Of a stretch of DNA of 64,000 bases, positions 31,683 to 41,733 are shown piece after piece; position 1 is the first letter of the stretch, and each line of letters starts with the position of its first letter. A program made the translations under genes and the position numbers. This DNA is from Auanema rhodensis. Taxonomy: Eukaryota; Nematoda; Chromadorea; Rhabditida; Rhabditidae. The notes under the pieces were generated by a model. That model had not been told where the DNA came from, did not search any database, and was given only the letters and a program-made list of their open reading frames with translations. The DNA lies in the NCBI GenBank assembly GCA_964057225.1, contig OZ059894.1, positions 7,512,131-7,576,130 on the forward strand. Direction: 5' to 3'.

Positions 31683-31985
31683 AAACTTTTGCTTTCTTTT
31701 GTTTCAGAAACAGTTTTGATAAAGCTTTCAGTTTCGGAACTTCTCTCAAATCCTTTCTTTGGATAATTTCCGGTAAAAAGGTCTAGGCTTATGGTTACGT
31801 TGTTTGGATGCATCAGGAATAGACGGCGGATCTCTTGTGAGATGATATTCTAGTAGATAATGTCGATTGGACATTGTTTCTTGGATATATTGTGATAAAA
31901 AGGTCCAAGCTTATGATTACGTTGTTCGGATGCATCAGGAATAGACGGCGGATCTCTTGTGAGATGATATTCTGGGAGATAATGT

Positions 31986-32057
31986 GGCCGAATGGTCTAG
32001 GGGTATGATTCTCGCTTTGGGTGCGAGAGGTCCCGGGTTCAAATCCCGGTTCGGCCC
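31986..32057 (+). tRNA. tRNA-Pro(TGG)
   Basis: Consensus copy; next start 253 bp on. Confidence 0.95.
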
Positions 32058-32238
32058 AAACTTTTGCTTTCTTTTGTTTCAGAAACAGTTTTGATAAAGC
32101 TTTCAGTTTCGGAACTTCTCTCAAATCCTTTCATTGGATATATTCTGGTAAAAAGGTCTAGGCTTATGGTTACGTTGTTTGGATGCATCAGGAATAGACG
32201 GCGGATCTCTTGTGAGATCATATTCTAGGAGATAATGT

Positions 32239-32310
32239 GGCCGAATGGTCTAGGGGTATGATTCTCGCTTTGGGTGCGAGAGGTCCCGGGTTCAAATCCC
32301 GGTTCGGCCC
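32239..32310 (+). tRNA. tRNA-Pro(TGG)
   Basis: Consensus copy; next start 375 bp on. Confidence 0.95.
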
Positions 32311-32613
32311 AAACTTTTGCTTTCTTTTGTTTCAGAAACAGTTTTGATAAAGCTTTCAGTTTCGGAACTTCTCTCAAATCCTTTCTTTGGATAATTTCCG
32401 GTAAAAAGGTCTAGGCTTATGGTTACGTTGTTTGGATGCATCAGGAATAGACGGCGGATCTCTTGTGAGATGATATTCTAGTAGATAATGTCGATTGGAC
32501 ATTGTTTCTTGGATATATTGTGATAAAAAGGTCCAAGCTTATGATTACGTTGTTCGGATGCATCAGGAATAGACGGCGGATCTCTTGTGAGATGATATTC
32601 TGGGAAATAATGT

Positions 32614-32685
32614 GGCCGAATGGTCTAGGGGTATGATTCTCGCTTTGGGTGCGAGAGGTCCCGGGTTCAAATCCCGGTTCGGCCC
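32614..32685 (+). tRNA. tRNA-Pro(TGG)
   Basis: Consensus copy; likely left partner of the unequal crossover with the unit at 45435. Next start 253 bp on. Confidence 0.95.
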
Positions 32686-32866
32686 AAACTTTTGCTTTCT
32701 TTTGTTTCAGAAACAGTTTTGATAAAGCTTTCAGTTTCGGAACTTCTCTCAAATCCTTTCATTGGATATATTCTGGTAAAAAGGTCTAGGCTTATGGTTA
32801 CGTTGTTTGGATGCATCAGGAATAGACGGCGGATCTCTTGTGAGATCATATTCTAGGAGATAATGT

Positions 32867-32938
32867 GGCCGAATGGTCTAGGGGTATGATTCTCGCTTTG
32901 GGTGCGAGAGGTCCCGGGTTCAAATCCCGGTTCGGCCC
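32867..32938 (+). tRNA. tRNA-Pro(TGG)
   Basis: Consensus copy; next start 375 bp on. Confidence 0.95.
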
Positions 32939-33241
32939 AAACTTTTGCTTTCTTTTGTTTCAGAAACAGTTTTGATAAAGCTTTCAGTTTCGGAACTTCT
33001 CTCAAATCCTTTCTTTGGATAATTTCCGGTAAAAAGGTCTAGGCTTATGGTTACGTTGTTTGGATGCATCAGGAATAGACGGCGGATCTCTTGTGAGATG
33101 ATATTCTAGTAGATAATGTCGATTGGACATTGTTTCTTGGATATATTGTGATAAAAAGGTCCAAGCTTATGATTACGTTGTTCGGATGCATCAGGAATAG
33201 ACGGCGGATCTCTTGTGAGATGATATTCTGGGAGATAATGT

Positions 33242-33313
33242 GGCCGAATGGTCTAGGGGTATGATTCTCGCTTTGGGTGCGAGAGGTCCCGGGTTCAAAT
33301 CCCGGTTCGGCCC
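33242..33313 (+). tRNA. tRNA-Pro(TGG)
   Basis: Consensus copy; next start 253 bp on. Confidence 0.95.
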
Positions 33314-33494
33314 AAAATTTTGCTTTCTTTTGTTTCAGAAACAGTTTTGATAAAGCTTTCAGTTTCGGAACTTCTCTCAAATCCTTTCATTGGATATATT
33401 CTGGTAAAAAGGTCTAGGCTTATGGTTACGTTGTTTGGATGCATCAGGAATAGACGGCGGATCTCTTGTGAGATCATATTCTAGGAGATAATGT

Positions 33495-33566
33495 GGCCGA
33501 ATGGTCTAGGGGTATGATTCTCGCTTTGGGTGCGAGAGGTCCCGGGTTCAAATCCCGGTTCGGCCC
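33495..33566 (+). tRNA. tRNA-Pro(TGG)
   Basis: Consensus copy; next start 497 bp on (two tRNA-less modules). Confidence 0.95.
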
Positions 33567-33991
33567 AAAATTTTGCTTTCTTTTGTTTCAGAAACAGTTT
33601 TGATAAAGCTTTCAGTTTCGGAACTTCTCTCAAATCCTTTCTTTGGATAATTTCCGGTAAAATGGTCTAGGCTTATGGTTACGTTGTTTGGATGCATCAG
33701 GAATAGACGGCGGATCTCTTGTGAGATGATATTCTAGGAGATAATGTCGATTGGACATTGTTTCTTGGATATATTGTGATAAAAACCTCCAAGCTTATGA
33801 TTACCGTGTTTGGATGCATCAGGAATAGTCGGCAGATCTCTTGTGAGATCATATTCTAGGAGATAATGTCGATTGGACATTGTTTCTTGGATATATTGTG
33901 ATAAAAAGGTCCGAGCTTATGATTACGTTGTTTGGATGCATAAGGGATAGACGGCGGATCTCTTGTGAGATGATATTCTAGGAGATAATGT

Positions 33992-34063
33992 GGCCGAATG
34001 GTCTAGGGGTATGATTCTCGCTTTGGGTGCGAGAGGTCCCGGGTTCAAATCCCGGTTCGGCCC
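33992..34063 (+). tRNA. tRNA-Pro(TGG)
   Basis: Consensus copy; next start 375 bp on. Confidence 0.95.
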
Positions 34064-34366
34064 AAAATTTTGTTTTCTTTTATTTCAGAAACAGTTTTGA
34101 TAAAGCTTTCAGTTTCGGAACTTCTCTCAAATCCTTTCTTTGGATAATTTCCGGTAAAAAGGTCTAGGCTTATGGTTACGTTGTTTAGATGCATCAGGAA
34201 TAGACGGCGGATCTCTTGTGAGATGATATTCTAGGAGATAATGTCGATTGGACATTGTTTCTTGGATATATTGTGATAAAAAACTCCAAGCTTATGATTA
34301 CCGTGTTTGGATGCATCAGGAATAGACGGCAGATCTCTTGTGAGATCATATTCTAGGAGATAATGT

Positions 34367-34438
34367 GGCCGAATGGTCTAGGGGTATGATTCTCGCTTTG
34401 GGTGCGAGAGGTCCCGGGTTCAAATCCCGGTTCGGCCC
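34367..34438 (+). tRNA. tRNA-Pro(TGG)
   Basis: Consensus copy; next start 375 bp on. This is the area of the 375-bp unit missing from copy 2. Confidence 0.95.
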
Positions 34439-34741
34439 AAACTTTTGCTTTCTTTTGTTTCAGAAACAGTTTTGATAAAGCTTTCAGTTTCGGAACTTCT
34501 CTCAAATCCTTTCTTTGGATAATTTCCGGTAAAAAGGTCTAGGCTTATGGTTACGTTGTTTAGATGCATCAGGAATAGACGGCGGATCTCTTGTGAGATG
34601 ATATTCTAGGAGATAATGTCGATTGGACATTGTTTCTTGGATATATTGTGATAAAAAACTCCAAGCTTATGATTACCGTGTTTGGATGCATCAGGAATAG
34701 ACGGCAGATCTCTTGTGAGATCATATTCTAGGAGATAATGT

Positions 34742-34813
34742 GGCCGAATGGTCTAGGGGTATGATTCTCGCTTTGGGTGCGAGAGGTCCCGGGTTCAAAT
34801 CCCGGTTCGGCCC
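34742..34813 (+). tRNA. tRNA-Pro(TGG)
   Basis: Consensus copy; last unit before element C. Confidence 0.95.
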
Positions 34814-34992
34814 AAACTTTTGCTTTCTTTTGTTTCAGAAACAGTTTTGATAAAGCTTTCAGTTTCGGAACTTCTCTCAAATCCTTTCTTTGGATAATTT
34901 CCGGTAAAAAGGTCTAGGCTTATGGTTACGTTGTTTGGATGCATAAGGTATAGACGGCGTTCTCTTGTGAGATGTTATTCTGGGAGATAATG

Positions 34993-35404
34993 TGTTCCAT
35001 ACGTGTCCTATAAGTAGAGCGATTGACAACGTCAATCGCTTATAAAACGGAACATTATAAAAACAAATAGCTGACGCTACATTTGAGAAACAGGAATTCA
35101 ATGCAATAATGAACGAACACTTTTTCATATTAAGTTTAATTAAAGAAAGCCCAATTCAAGCGGAACCAAGTTCCGCAGACCTGATATAACCACTTTTTAT
35201 GCTCGTAAGGAAAACTATATAAGGTTTCCTTACGAGTCCTTTGGGCTGCGACTAGGAATCATTATGTAATTTTTATTATTGTAATTTGTATACTTTATCA
35301 TGAATAAACCTTTCTCTCTATACTCTTTATCATTTATATTTGGAAGAAAAGAAAGTAATTCCATGTGGTTACCCAGCCGGAACCCTGGGAACCACCATGG
35401 AACG
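34993..35404 (+). repeat. 5' LTR of element C, copy 1
   Basis: Contains three perfect hairpins: a 10-bp stem at 35018-35027/35031-35040, a 7-bp stem at 35160-35166/35170-35176, and a 12-bp stem at 35202-35213/35225-35236 whose 11-nt loop contains TATATAA. An ATGAATAAACC near 35300 may be the polyadenylation signal. Confidence 0.9.
35202..35236 (+). promoter_or_regulatory. TATA box inside a perfect 12-bp inverted repeat (element C LTR)
   Basis: CTCGTAAGGAAA and its exact complement TTTCCTTACGAG flank ACTATATAAGG. The TATATAA is the best promoter candidate in the LTR, with the start of transcription expected 25-30 bp downstream (inference). Confidence 0.6.
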
Positions 35405-35423
35405 TGGAGGTTCCGCCGAGATT
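35405..35423 (+). other. Primer binding site for tRNA-Gln (element C, copy 1)
   Basis: TGGAGGTTCCGCCGAGATT directly follows the LTR. It matches the complement of animal tRNA-Gln 3' ends (ACCT plus CCA) except for one base, from general knowledge of that tRNA. Its 3' part overlaps a perfect hairpin at 35418-35444. Confidence 0.65.
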
Positions 35424-35444
35424 CGTCTATAACCGACGAATCTC
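35418..35444 (+). other. Hairpin overlapping the element C primer site
   Basis: GAGATTCGTC and GACGAATCTC form a perfect 10-bp stem with a 7-nt loop. The 5' arm shares six bases with the primer site, so folding and primer annealing would compete. Confidence 0.55.
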
Positions 35445-36818
35445 TAAGAACCATATTTCGCTACATAAATTTAGTTTTGTTGTCTTTCATACATCTAATT
35501 AAAGAATTATATTTCGATTATGCTATATGAATTTAATTTGAAATCTTTCTCTTCTTTATTTCATTCATTCAAAGAACTTTATTTTGATTTTGATTCATAA
35601 ATTAATACTGAAATCTTAGATACATTTATTTAAAAAAATATATTTTGAAACAACTTAATTTTGAAATTTTATATTTATTCATTTAAAAGAAACATTTCGA
35701 TTTTTATCCATATTCTAAGATCTTTCATTCATTTTTGAGGAAAAACTTTGTTTATAACTATCATAAATTAATTTGAAATTCTTTTATATTTATTCATTTA
35801 AAGAAAGGTATTTCGATATTTTTTTTCTGTCAATCTTTTCTTTTTCTGTTTTTTTTAATCAAAATCTATTCTATCTCTCATAAATTTTTGTTATAAAGTT
35901 TCAAACAATTTTTGAATCAAAAATGAATTAATTTCTTTCATGAATCATCACAAAATTCATTGTTTTATATATATTAAAATTCATTAATTTCTATTCTATC
36001 CTTTAAAATGTATTACTCCTTTATATATATATATATATTTATGTACAAAACTATTCTATACTAGTACTATATTCCTACTATATTCCTACTATATTCCTAT
36101 TTTATTTTTCTTTTATCTTCTTTTAAATTTTATCTTTTTCCCTCTCTTATTACTATTATTTTTTCTCTTCTTCCTAATATAACCCAGAAAACAGCCAAAT
36201 AATTTTGAAATTTTTTATCTGAATCCCGAACCTAAGATTTACAATTTTGCATTTTGATCCTAAAAGTAGCCCGTGAGAAGCAATACCAGATTATCTCGAG
36301 AACTGAGCGGAGGCAACCACTATTTTTGATATAAGACGTACGCATTCCTGATTTTGAAGATCCCTTTTTGGTCCTATTTTTGCAAATTTGAAAATTACGA
36401 CAGAATTAGTCGAGAATGAAAGTGTTAGAGTGGTCTCACCATGAAAAATCAGGGGAGCAGAATTTCGTTAAGGGAGCGATTTCTGTGATTTTTCATAGGC
36501 AAGAGAAGTCTGGGAAAGTGAATGTACGAGGCGTGAGCACCTAATCTTGTCGAAAGACTGAAAGGGAATACTGCTTAGATCACCGTCGTATATTTCACGC
36601 CTATTCGAGAGATGGGAACTTGATCCTAGAAAGGGCGCACCGGTCACAGGCCCGTGTATGTACCCGATTGAGCAATTCTCCGTTAGAAGATTCGCTGCAG
36701 GCTGGCCCCCTAGCAAGCGTCACGCATACAACCCCATATTGCCTCTCACGTTGTATATATATTTTTATAAGATTCGCATCGTTGGTATAATAATTTCCTT
36801 TCCAGGAAAACCAACAAG
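35445..36818 (+). other. Leader of element C, no gene seen
   Basis: 35470-36180 is very AT-rich with TTCATT-like short repeats, a TATATATATATAT run near 36024 and repeated CTACTATATTC near 36070. 36180-36818 is more mixed in composition. The reverse-strand open frames here have no recognisable features. Confidence 0.6.
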
Positions 36819-37557
36819 ATGACGGACTCGAAGAGTAAAAAACCTCCGCAGGATAAAACAAATCCACAGAGCGCAGCCCCCCGTAATGATACGCACGTCG
36901 AGCCAGTACTCGAGCAGAATCAAAGAAAGAGAGGACCTCCAAATGTTTATGAGCCGGACACGAAGCGCCGACCTACTGCTGCAAAAAAAAACCACCCGCT
37001 ATACCGGGTACCCCCGCGAAAAAAATAGGCACAACAGCTATCAAAACTTCTCGCCACGCTATTACTCTTAGAAAAATTAAAACGTCTGTTAACAAACAAA
37101 CTCCTAAACGCAATTCTAACGTTATCAAAAGCTCTAGCTATGTTAGCACAAATACTTCCCCTTGTAAAGATTATTCTCAAATATCATTTTCATACCCAAA
37201 TACTGCTATTCTTTCTTCTCCTCTTCCTCGAAATTCACCAAACTATCAGAGAAAATAGAAGAAAACGCAAGAAAAGAATTATATGAGGAACGGAAGAAGG
37301 AGCCACCCACAATTAAGAAATGGAGTTCAGCACTTAAATTGGCATTGGGATTAGAAGATAATTCCCCTACAACGCCAGCAAAACCTTATCATGTGCCGAT
37401 AAGGTATCACAGCACCATACCAGTAACAGAGCCGAAGAAGAGAGTTTCGAAGAGTCAGATCCCGGACCCAAACTTCGTGGCACCAACAGTACCAGTCATC
37501 CATAAGAAAAGACCGTCAACAGTTATTGGGACTACAAGTAAGAAGCTAGAACAATAG
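36819..37557 (+). pseudogene. Broken Gag-like reading frame of element C, copy 1
   Basis: An ATG at 36819 opens a Lys/Pro-rich frame that stops at 37026-37028. Coding-like sequence then continues in a second frame to a TAG at 37256-37258 and in a third frame to the TAG at 37555-37557. Each switch is in the -1 direction. The first lies at an A run that contains A AAA AAC, the classic -1 slippery heptamer, so programmed shifting is possible; decay is equally possible. The product is basic and low in complexity, as the outer part of a Gag might be. No capsid domain was recognised. Confidence 0.4.
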
Positions 37558-37927
37558 TAAAAATCCATAATTTCTATATAAAAATCACAAAAAGTATAAT
37601 ACCATTTTCATAATTTTCATAATTTTCATCTAAACTTGAACATATATTTTTTTTTTCTTCTCATTTAAGTAATACATAAAATTCTACACAAATTATTGTA
37701 CATTTTTATTTTTTTCACTCTCATAACAATATTGTATTAATAACAAAAATTTCAAAATAAAATTATACATCATACTTGGAATCTTTCAAAAATCACTGCA
37801 AAGTTTTAATTACCAATCTTCATCACTTTTTCACCTAACTGATCAAAAAGGAGGCGACAAAAAGGAAGGAACAGACCGACCTAGTTTTAAAAGGATAAAA
37901 GGACAGAAAACAGTAACAAAGAAAACA
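37558..37927 (+). other. AT-rich spacer between two element C frames
   Basis: No gene seen. Repeated CATAATTTT lies near 37610. The last 80 bases before the ATG at 37928 are purine-rich. Confidence 0.5.
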
Positions 37928-38530
37928 ATGTCCACCCAACTTCCTGAAGCCGTCGAAATTCCCCTCATGATGGCCAAAAAGAGATGGCTTTCAATTCAAC
38001 TATTAGTAAGAGAATTGAAGCAGCTAGGCGCCAATACCATCGCCAACCGCCCCAGAAAAGAGAAGATCCTGAAGGAGTTAGTTCAAGGACTAACAAGAGC
38101 GAACACCAGTACTGAAACGCTCAAAATCCTATGTTACCAATACGACAAGGATCAACTGTCGGAGGTTGACCACTGCATAGGACCATGGACCAACATAGCA
38201 GGAGTCATCCGAGATGCCATTGCTGAACTAAGGGACCAACTAGGTTATTCACCTAGTTGCGATTCACCAGTACAGCAGACACCAAACTGGATTATTGCCG
38301 AGACCCATTCGGCCTATCAAGAATGGAGCCTGCAACATTGCAGCGAACTGCCATCCACAGAGGCAAGAAAAAGCATTATAAATGCTCTACAAATATTTCT
38401 GGCATCACCAGCAACCACCAAGGAAGAAATGGAAAGAAAAACGGATTTATGCAACAAGACTATGGATCTTCTCCACGACCTAGGATCATCACCATTACCA
38501 GAGATATACCAGTATTATGAAGAAGACTAA
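37928..38530 (+). CDS. Unknown 200-aa protein of element C, copy 1
   Basis: This intact frame runs from ATG to TAA and is the only undamaged protein gene in the element. It looks largely helical and soluble: no signal peptide or membrane segment, an early basic stretch (MMAKKRWLSIQ, residues 14-24), and an acidic end (YQYYEED). It has Cys and Trp scattered without a zinc-finger pattern. Its place, before the 3' LTR, is where env or accessory genes lie. No family was recognised; a capsid-derived or accessory role is possible. It is identical in the second copy of the element. Confidence 0.65.
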   Translation: MSTQLPEAVEIPLMMAKKRWLSIQLLVRELKQLGANTIANRPRKEKILKELVQGLTRANTSTETLKILCYQYDKDQLSEVDHCIGPWTNIAGVIRDAIAELRDQLGYSPSCDSPVQQTPNWIIAETHSAYQEWSLQHCSELPSTEARKSIINALQIFLASPATTKEEMERKTDLCNKTMDLLHDLGSSPLPEIYQYYEED

Positions 38531-38733
38531 AAAGAACTTTTGAAAGATTCCCAGTATGATATATGATATATTATTTTGTAATTACATTGTTTTCCTTTTA
38601 TTTTTTCTCATAAAATTGTTCTGTATTATCAGTATTCTTTTATTTTTTGAAACATTTCATACAACTTTCACATTTGCATGGAATTTCACTTTCTCGATGT
38701 AGCTGAGGTCAGCTACTTTTTCGATATTAGGCA
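38531..38733 (+). other. 3' untranslated region of element C
   Basis: AT-rich. It ends TTCGATATTAGGCA before the LTR, and no clear polypurine tract is seen, unlike A, B and D. Confidence 0.5.
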
Positions 38734-39145
38734 TGTTCCATACGTGTCCTATAAGTAGAGCGATTGACAACGTCAATCGCTTATAAAACGGAACATTATA
38801 AAAACAAATAGCTGACGCTACATTTGAGAAACAGGAATTCAATGCAATAATGAACGAACACTTTTTCATATTAAGTTTAATTAAAGAAAGCCCAATTCAA
38901 GCGGAACCAAGTTCCGCAGACCTGATATAACCACTTTTTATGCTCGTAAGGAAAACTATATAAGGTTTCCTTACGAGTCCTTTGGGCTGCGACTAGGAAT
39001 CATTATGTAATTTTTATTATTGTAATTTGTATACTTTATCATGAATAAACCTTTCTCTCTATACTCTTTATCATTTATATTTGGAAGAAAAGAAAGTAAT
39101 TCCATGTGGTTACCCAGCCGGAACCCTGGGAACCACCATGGAACG
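38734..39145 (+). repeat. 3' LTR of element C, copy 1
   Basis: Same as the 5' LTR wherever compared, with all three hairpins; followed by target duplication AATG and a tRNA-Pro gene. Confidence 0.9.
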
Positions 39146-39150
39146 AATGT

Positions 39151-39222
39151 GGCCGAATGGTCTAGGGGTATGATTCTCGCTTTGGGTGCGAGAGGTCCCG
39201 GGTTCAAATCCCGGTTCGGCCC
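39151..39222 (+). tRNA. tRNA-Pro(TGG)
   Basis: Consensus copy with element C inserted directly upstream, so its native 5' flank is replaced by an LTR end. Next start 375 bp on. Confidence 0.94.
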
Positions 39223-39525
39223 AAAATTTTGCTTTCTTTTGTTTCAGAAACAGTTTTGATAAAGCTTTCAGTTTCGGAACTTCTCTCAAATCCTTTCTTT
39301 GGATAATTTCCGGTAAAAAGGTCTAGGCTTATGGTTACGTTGTTTGGATGCATCAGGAATAGACTGCGGATCTCTTGTGAGATGATATTCTAGGAGATAA
39401 TGTCGATTGGACATTGTTTCTTGGATATATTGTGATAAAAAGCTCCAAGCTTATGATTACGTTGTTTGGATGCATAAGGGATAGACGGCGGATCTCTTGT
39501 GAGATGATATTCTAGTAGATAATGT

Positions 39526-39597
39526 GGCCGAATGGTCTAGGGGTATGATTCTCGCTTTGGGTGCGAGAGGTCCCGGGTTCAAATCCCGGTTCGGCCC
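39526..39597 (+). tRNA. tRNA-Pro(TGG)
   Basis: Consensus copy; next start 253 bp on. Confidence 0.95.
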
Positions 39598-39778
39598 AAA
39601 ATTTTGTTTTCTCTTATTTCAGAAACAGTTTTGATAAAGCTTTCAGTTTCGGAACTTCTCTCAAATCCTTTCTTTGGATAATTTCCGTTAAAAAGGTCTA
39701 GGCTTATGGTTACGTTGTTTAGATGCATCAGGAATAGACGGCGGATCTCTTGTGAGATGATATTCTAGGAGATAATGT

Positions 39779-39850
39779 GGCCAAATGGTCTAGGGGTATG
39801 ATTCTCGTTTTGGGTGCGAGAGGTCCCTGGTTCAAATCCCGGTTCGGCCC
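39779..39850 (+). pseudogene. Degenerate tRNA-Pro(TGG)
   Basis: Three changes: GGCCAAA breaks an acceptor pair, CTCGT gives a G-U in the anticodon stem, and CCTGG breaks a T-stem pair. Likely poor or non-functional. Confidence 0.7.
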
Positions 39851-40031
39851 AAACTTTTGCTATCTTTTGTTTAAGAAAAAGTTTTGATAATGCTTTCAGT
39901 TTCGGAACTTCTCTCACATCCTTTCTTTGGATATATTCTGGTAAAAAGGTCTAGGCTTATGATTACGTTGTTTGGATGCATAAGGGATAGACGGCGGATC
40001 TCTTGTGAGATGATATTCTAGTAGATAATGT

Positions 40032-40103
40032 GGCCGAATGGTCTAGGGGTATGATTCTCGCTTTGGGTGCGAGAGGTCCCGGGTTCAAATCCCGGTTCGG
40101 CCC
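40032..40103 (+). tRNA. tRNA-Pro(TGG)
   Basis: Consensus copy; next start 253 bp on. Confidence 0.95.
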
Positions 40104-40284
40104 AAAATTTTGTTTTCTCTTATTTCAGAAACAGTTTTGATAAAGCTTTCAGTTTCGGAACTTCTCTCAAATCCTTTCTTTGGATAATTTCCGGTAAAAA
40201 GGTCTAGGCTTATGGTTACGTTGTTTAGATGCATCAGGAATAGACGGCGGATCTCTTGTGAGATGATATTCTAGGAGATAATGT

Positions 40285-40356
40285 GGCCAAATGGTCTAGG
40301 GGTATGATTCTCGTTTTGGGTGCGAGAGGTCCCTGGTTCAAATCCCGGTTCGGCCC
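40285..40356 (+). pseudogene. Degenerate tRNA-Pro(TGG)
   Basis: Carries the same three changes as the copy at 39779; the 506-bp pair of units has been duplicated. Confidence 0.7.
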
Positions 40357-40537
40357 AAACTTTTGCTATCTTTTGTTTAAGAAAAAGTTTTGATAATGCT
40401 TTCAGTTTCGGAACTTCTCTCACATCCTTTCTTTGGATATATTCTGGTAAAAAGGTCTAGGCTTATGATTACGTTGTTTGGATGCATAAGGGATAGACCG
40501 CGGATCTCTTGTGAGATGATATTCTAGGAGATAATGT

Positions 40538-40609
40538 GGCCGAATGGTCTAGGGGTATAATTCTCGCTTTGGGTGCGAGAGGTCCCGGGTTCAAATCCCG
40601 GTTCGGCCC
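40538..40609 (+). tRNA. tRNA-Pro(TGG), D-arm variant
   Basis: G to A in GGGGTATAATTC. Its downstream spacer is split by element D. Confidence 0.88.
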
Positions 40610-40682
40610 AAACTTTTGCTATCTTTTGTTTCAGAAACAGTTTCGATAATGCTTTCAGTTTCGGAACTTCTCTCACATCCTT

Positions 40683-41093
40683 CGTTCCGTTATGCTCCTG
40701 CGTCGATAATATAAACCATTGTAGTTTATACTATGACGCGCATAGTATTCCTTGGTGTAACGGTAAGGAATAAAGAGCATAAGGTCAATCATAAGATAAA
40801 AGAGAGAAAGATTTATTAGCATGAAATTACAACAATAATATACAAAGATAAAGATACAATACAATAAGATAAATATAAGTATAAAGGCTAAACTACAAGC
40901 CGTCCATGAGCTTGCTAAGAGGCGAACTCCCGACCAAGGGAACGAGGGAAGGCGGAGCCATTCATAAGCTTGGAGCTTTTTATCACAATATATCCAAAGA
41001 AAGGATGTGAGAGAAGTTCCGAAACTTTCCTCGGTCCTCTGGTCGTCTGGCTCTAACCCTTCAGCTACATATATGGGGAGTCCGAATGGAACG
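40683..41093 (-). repeat. 3' LTR of element D, copy 1, with a captured array fragment
   Basis: 411 bp, against 345 bp for the 5' LTR. The difference is a 66-bp insert at about 40963-41028 which is the reverse complement of tRNA-array spacer. At least four substitutions separate the two LTRs. Confidence 0.85.
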
Positions 41094-41733
41094 TGCCCTT
41101 TTTCAAGGATTTTTCGCGTCCGCGCGATATAAAGAGTTTTTAGTGTATATGTAGCTGAGTTTTAGAGTCTAGGAGTTTACAAATAAAATTAAAAGTTTTA
41201 AAATCTACATGTAGAAAGATATATAAATAGTTTTAATAGGTTTCTTTATAGTATTAAGATAGAATTTGAATACAATAATAGGTTTTATGTTATTTTGTAA
41301 CGGAGGATTAGAAAATAAATTTGGTCATTGTAGTACTGTAATAAAAAAAAATTCTTTGTTTCATGGATGTATGATTTATGTGAGACAATAAGGAATTATC
41401 AAACATTTTGGGTACATGGTTACTCGTATCCTAATGATGATGGGGATAATTTTAGTTAATAATTTACTCGTCTCCATATGTCTCTCTGAATGAAACCTTG
41501 AGTACTAATGGAGGCTACCACTCAGATGGGGTGTGGCTTAGGCGCCTGCCAATGTTCGTCTCTTCTTGGAGATACATATGGAGCTCAGTTTAGCGCAAAA
41601 TTTTATCTCTATCGGTCGTATAGGATTACGGTAGCCATTTATTTCTATTATATTTTTGCTTATTCCTTATTTTTAGTTGTTTACTCACTTAATCTCTCAT
41701 CAAAAAGTTTTCTAATTCACCGTTACTTTCATT
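41094..41733 (-). other. 3' untranslated region of element D, copy 1
   Basis: In element orientation it ends with a purine run (complement of CCCTTTTT, 41096-41103) as in B, and a TCGCG/CGCGA hairpin near 41113. The block 41481-41580 matches B at about 12972-13060, including GTACTAATGG and ACCACTCAG on the + strand. No gene. Confidence 0.6.

Larger units (their letters stand above)
13752..34992 (+). repeat. tRNA-Pro array, segment 2 (main block)
   Basis: Sixty-four tRNA-Pro units, all + strand, with start spacings of 252/253, 375, 497 and once 456 bp. Higher-order repeats are visible: a block from 13853 recurs at 16496 (offset 2643); units around 27351 recur at 29232 (offset 1881); units 21461-23660 recur at 32614-34813 (offset 11153). 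Short minus-strand open frames across this block are the complement of tRNA plus spacer and are not genes. Confidence 0.93.
34993..39145 (+). mobile_element. Element C, copy 1: non-autonomous LTR retrotransposon
   Basis: Two apparently identical 412-bp LTRs enclose about 3.3 kb without any protease, reverse transcriptase or integrase. The target duplication AATG lies at 34989-34992 and 39146-39149. The right end falls one base plus the duplication before the start of a tRNA-Pro gene (39151). The primer site fits tRNA-Gln as in B, D and E, and the LTR ends (TGTTCC...GGAACG) resemble theirs, so enzymes from a B-type element could mobilise it (inference). Confidence 0.9.
39146..40682 (+). repeat. 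tRNA-Pro array, segment 3
   Basis: Six units, two of them degenerate. The spacer dialect differs here: linkers read GCTATCTTTTG or GTTTTCTCTTA instead of GCTTTCTTTTG. Confidence 0.9.

Noticed and set aside
36468..37180. Overlapping minus-strand frames in element C
   Set aside because: Several frames overlap each other and the forward Gag-like frame; none has recognisable motifs or a sensible start context.
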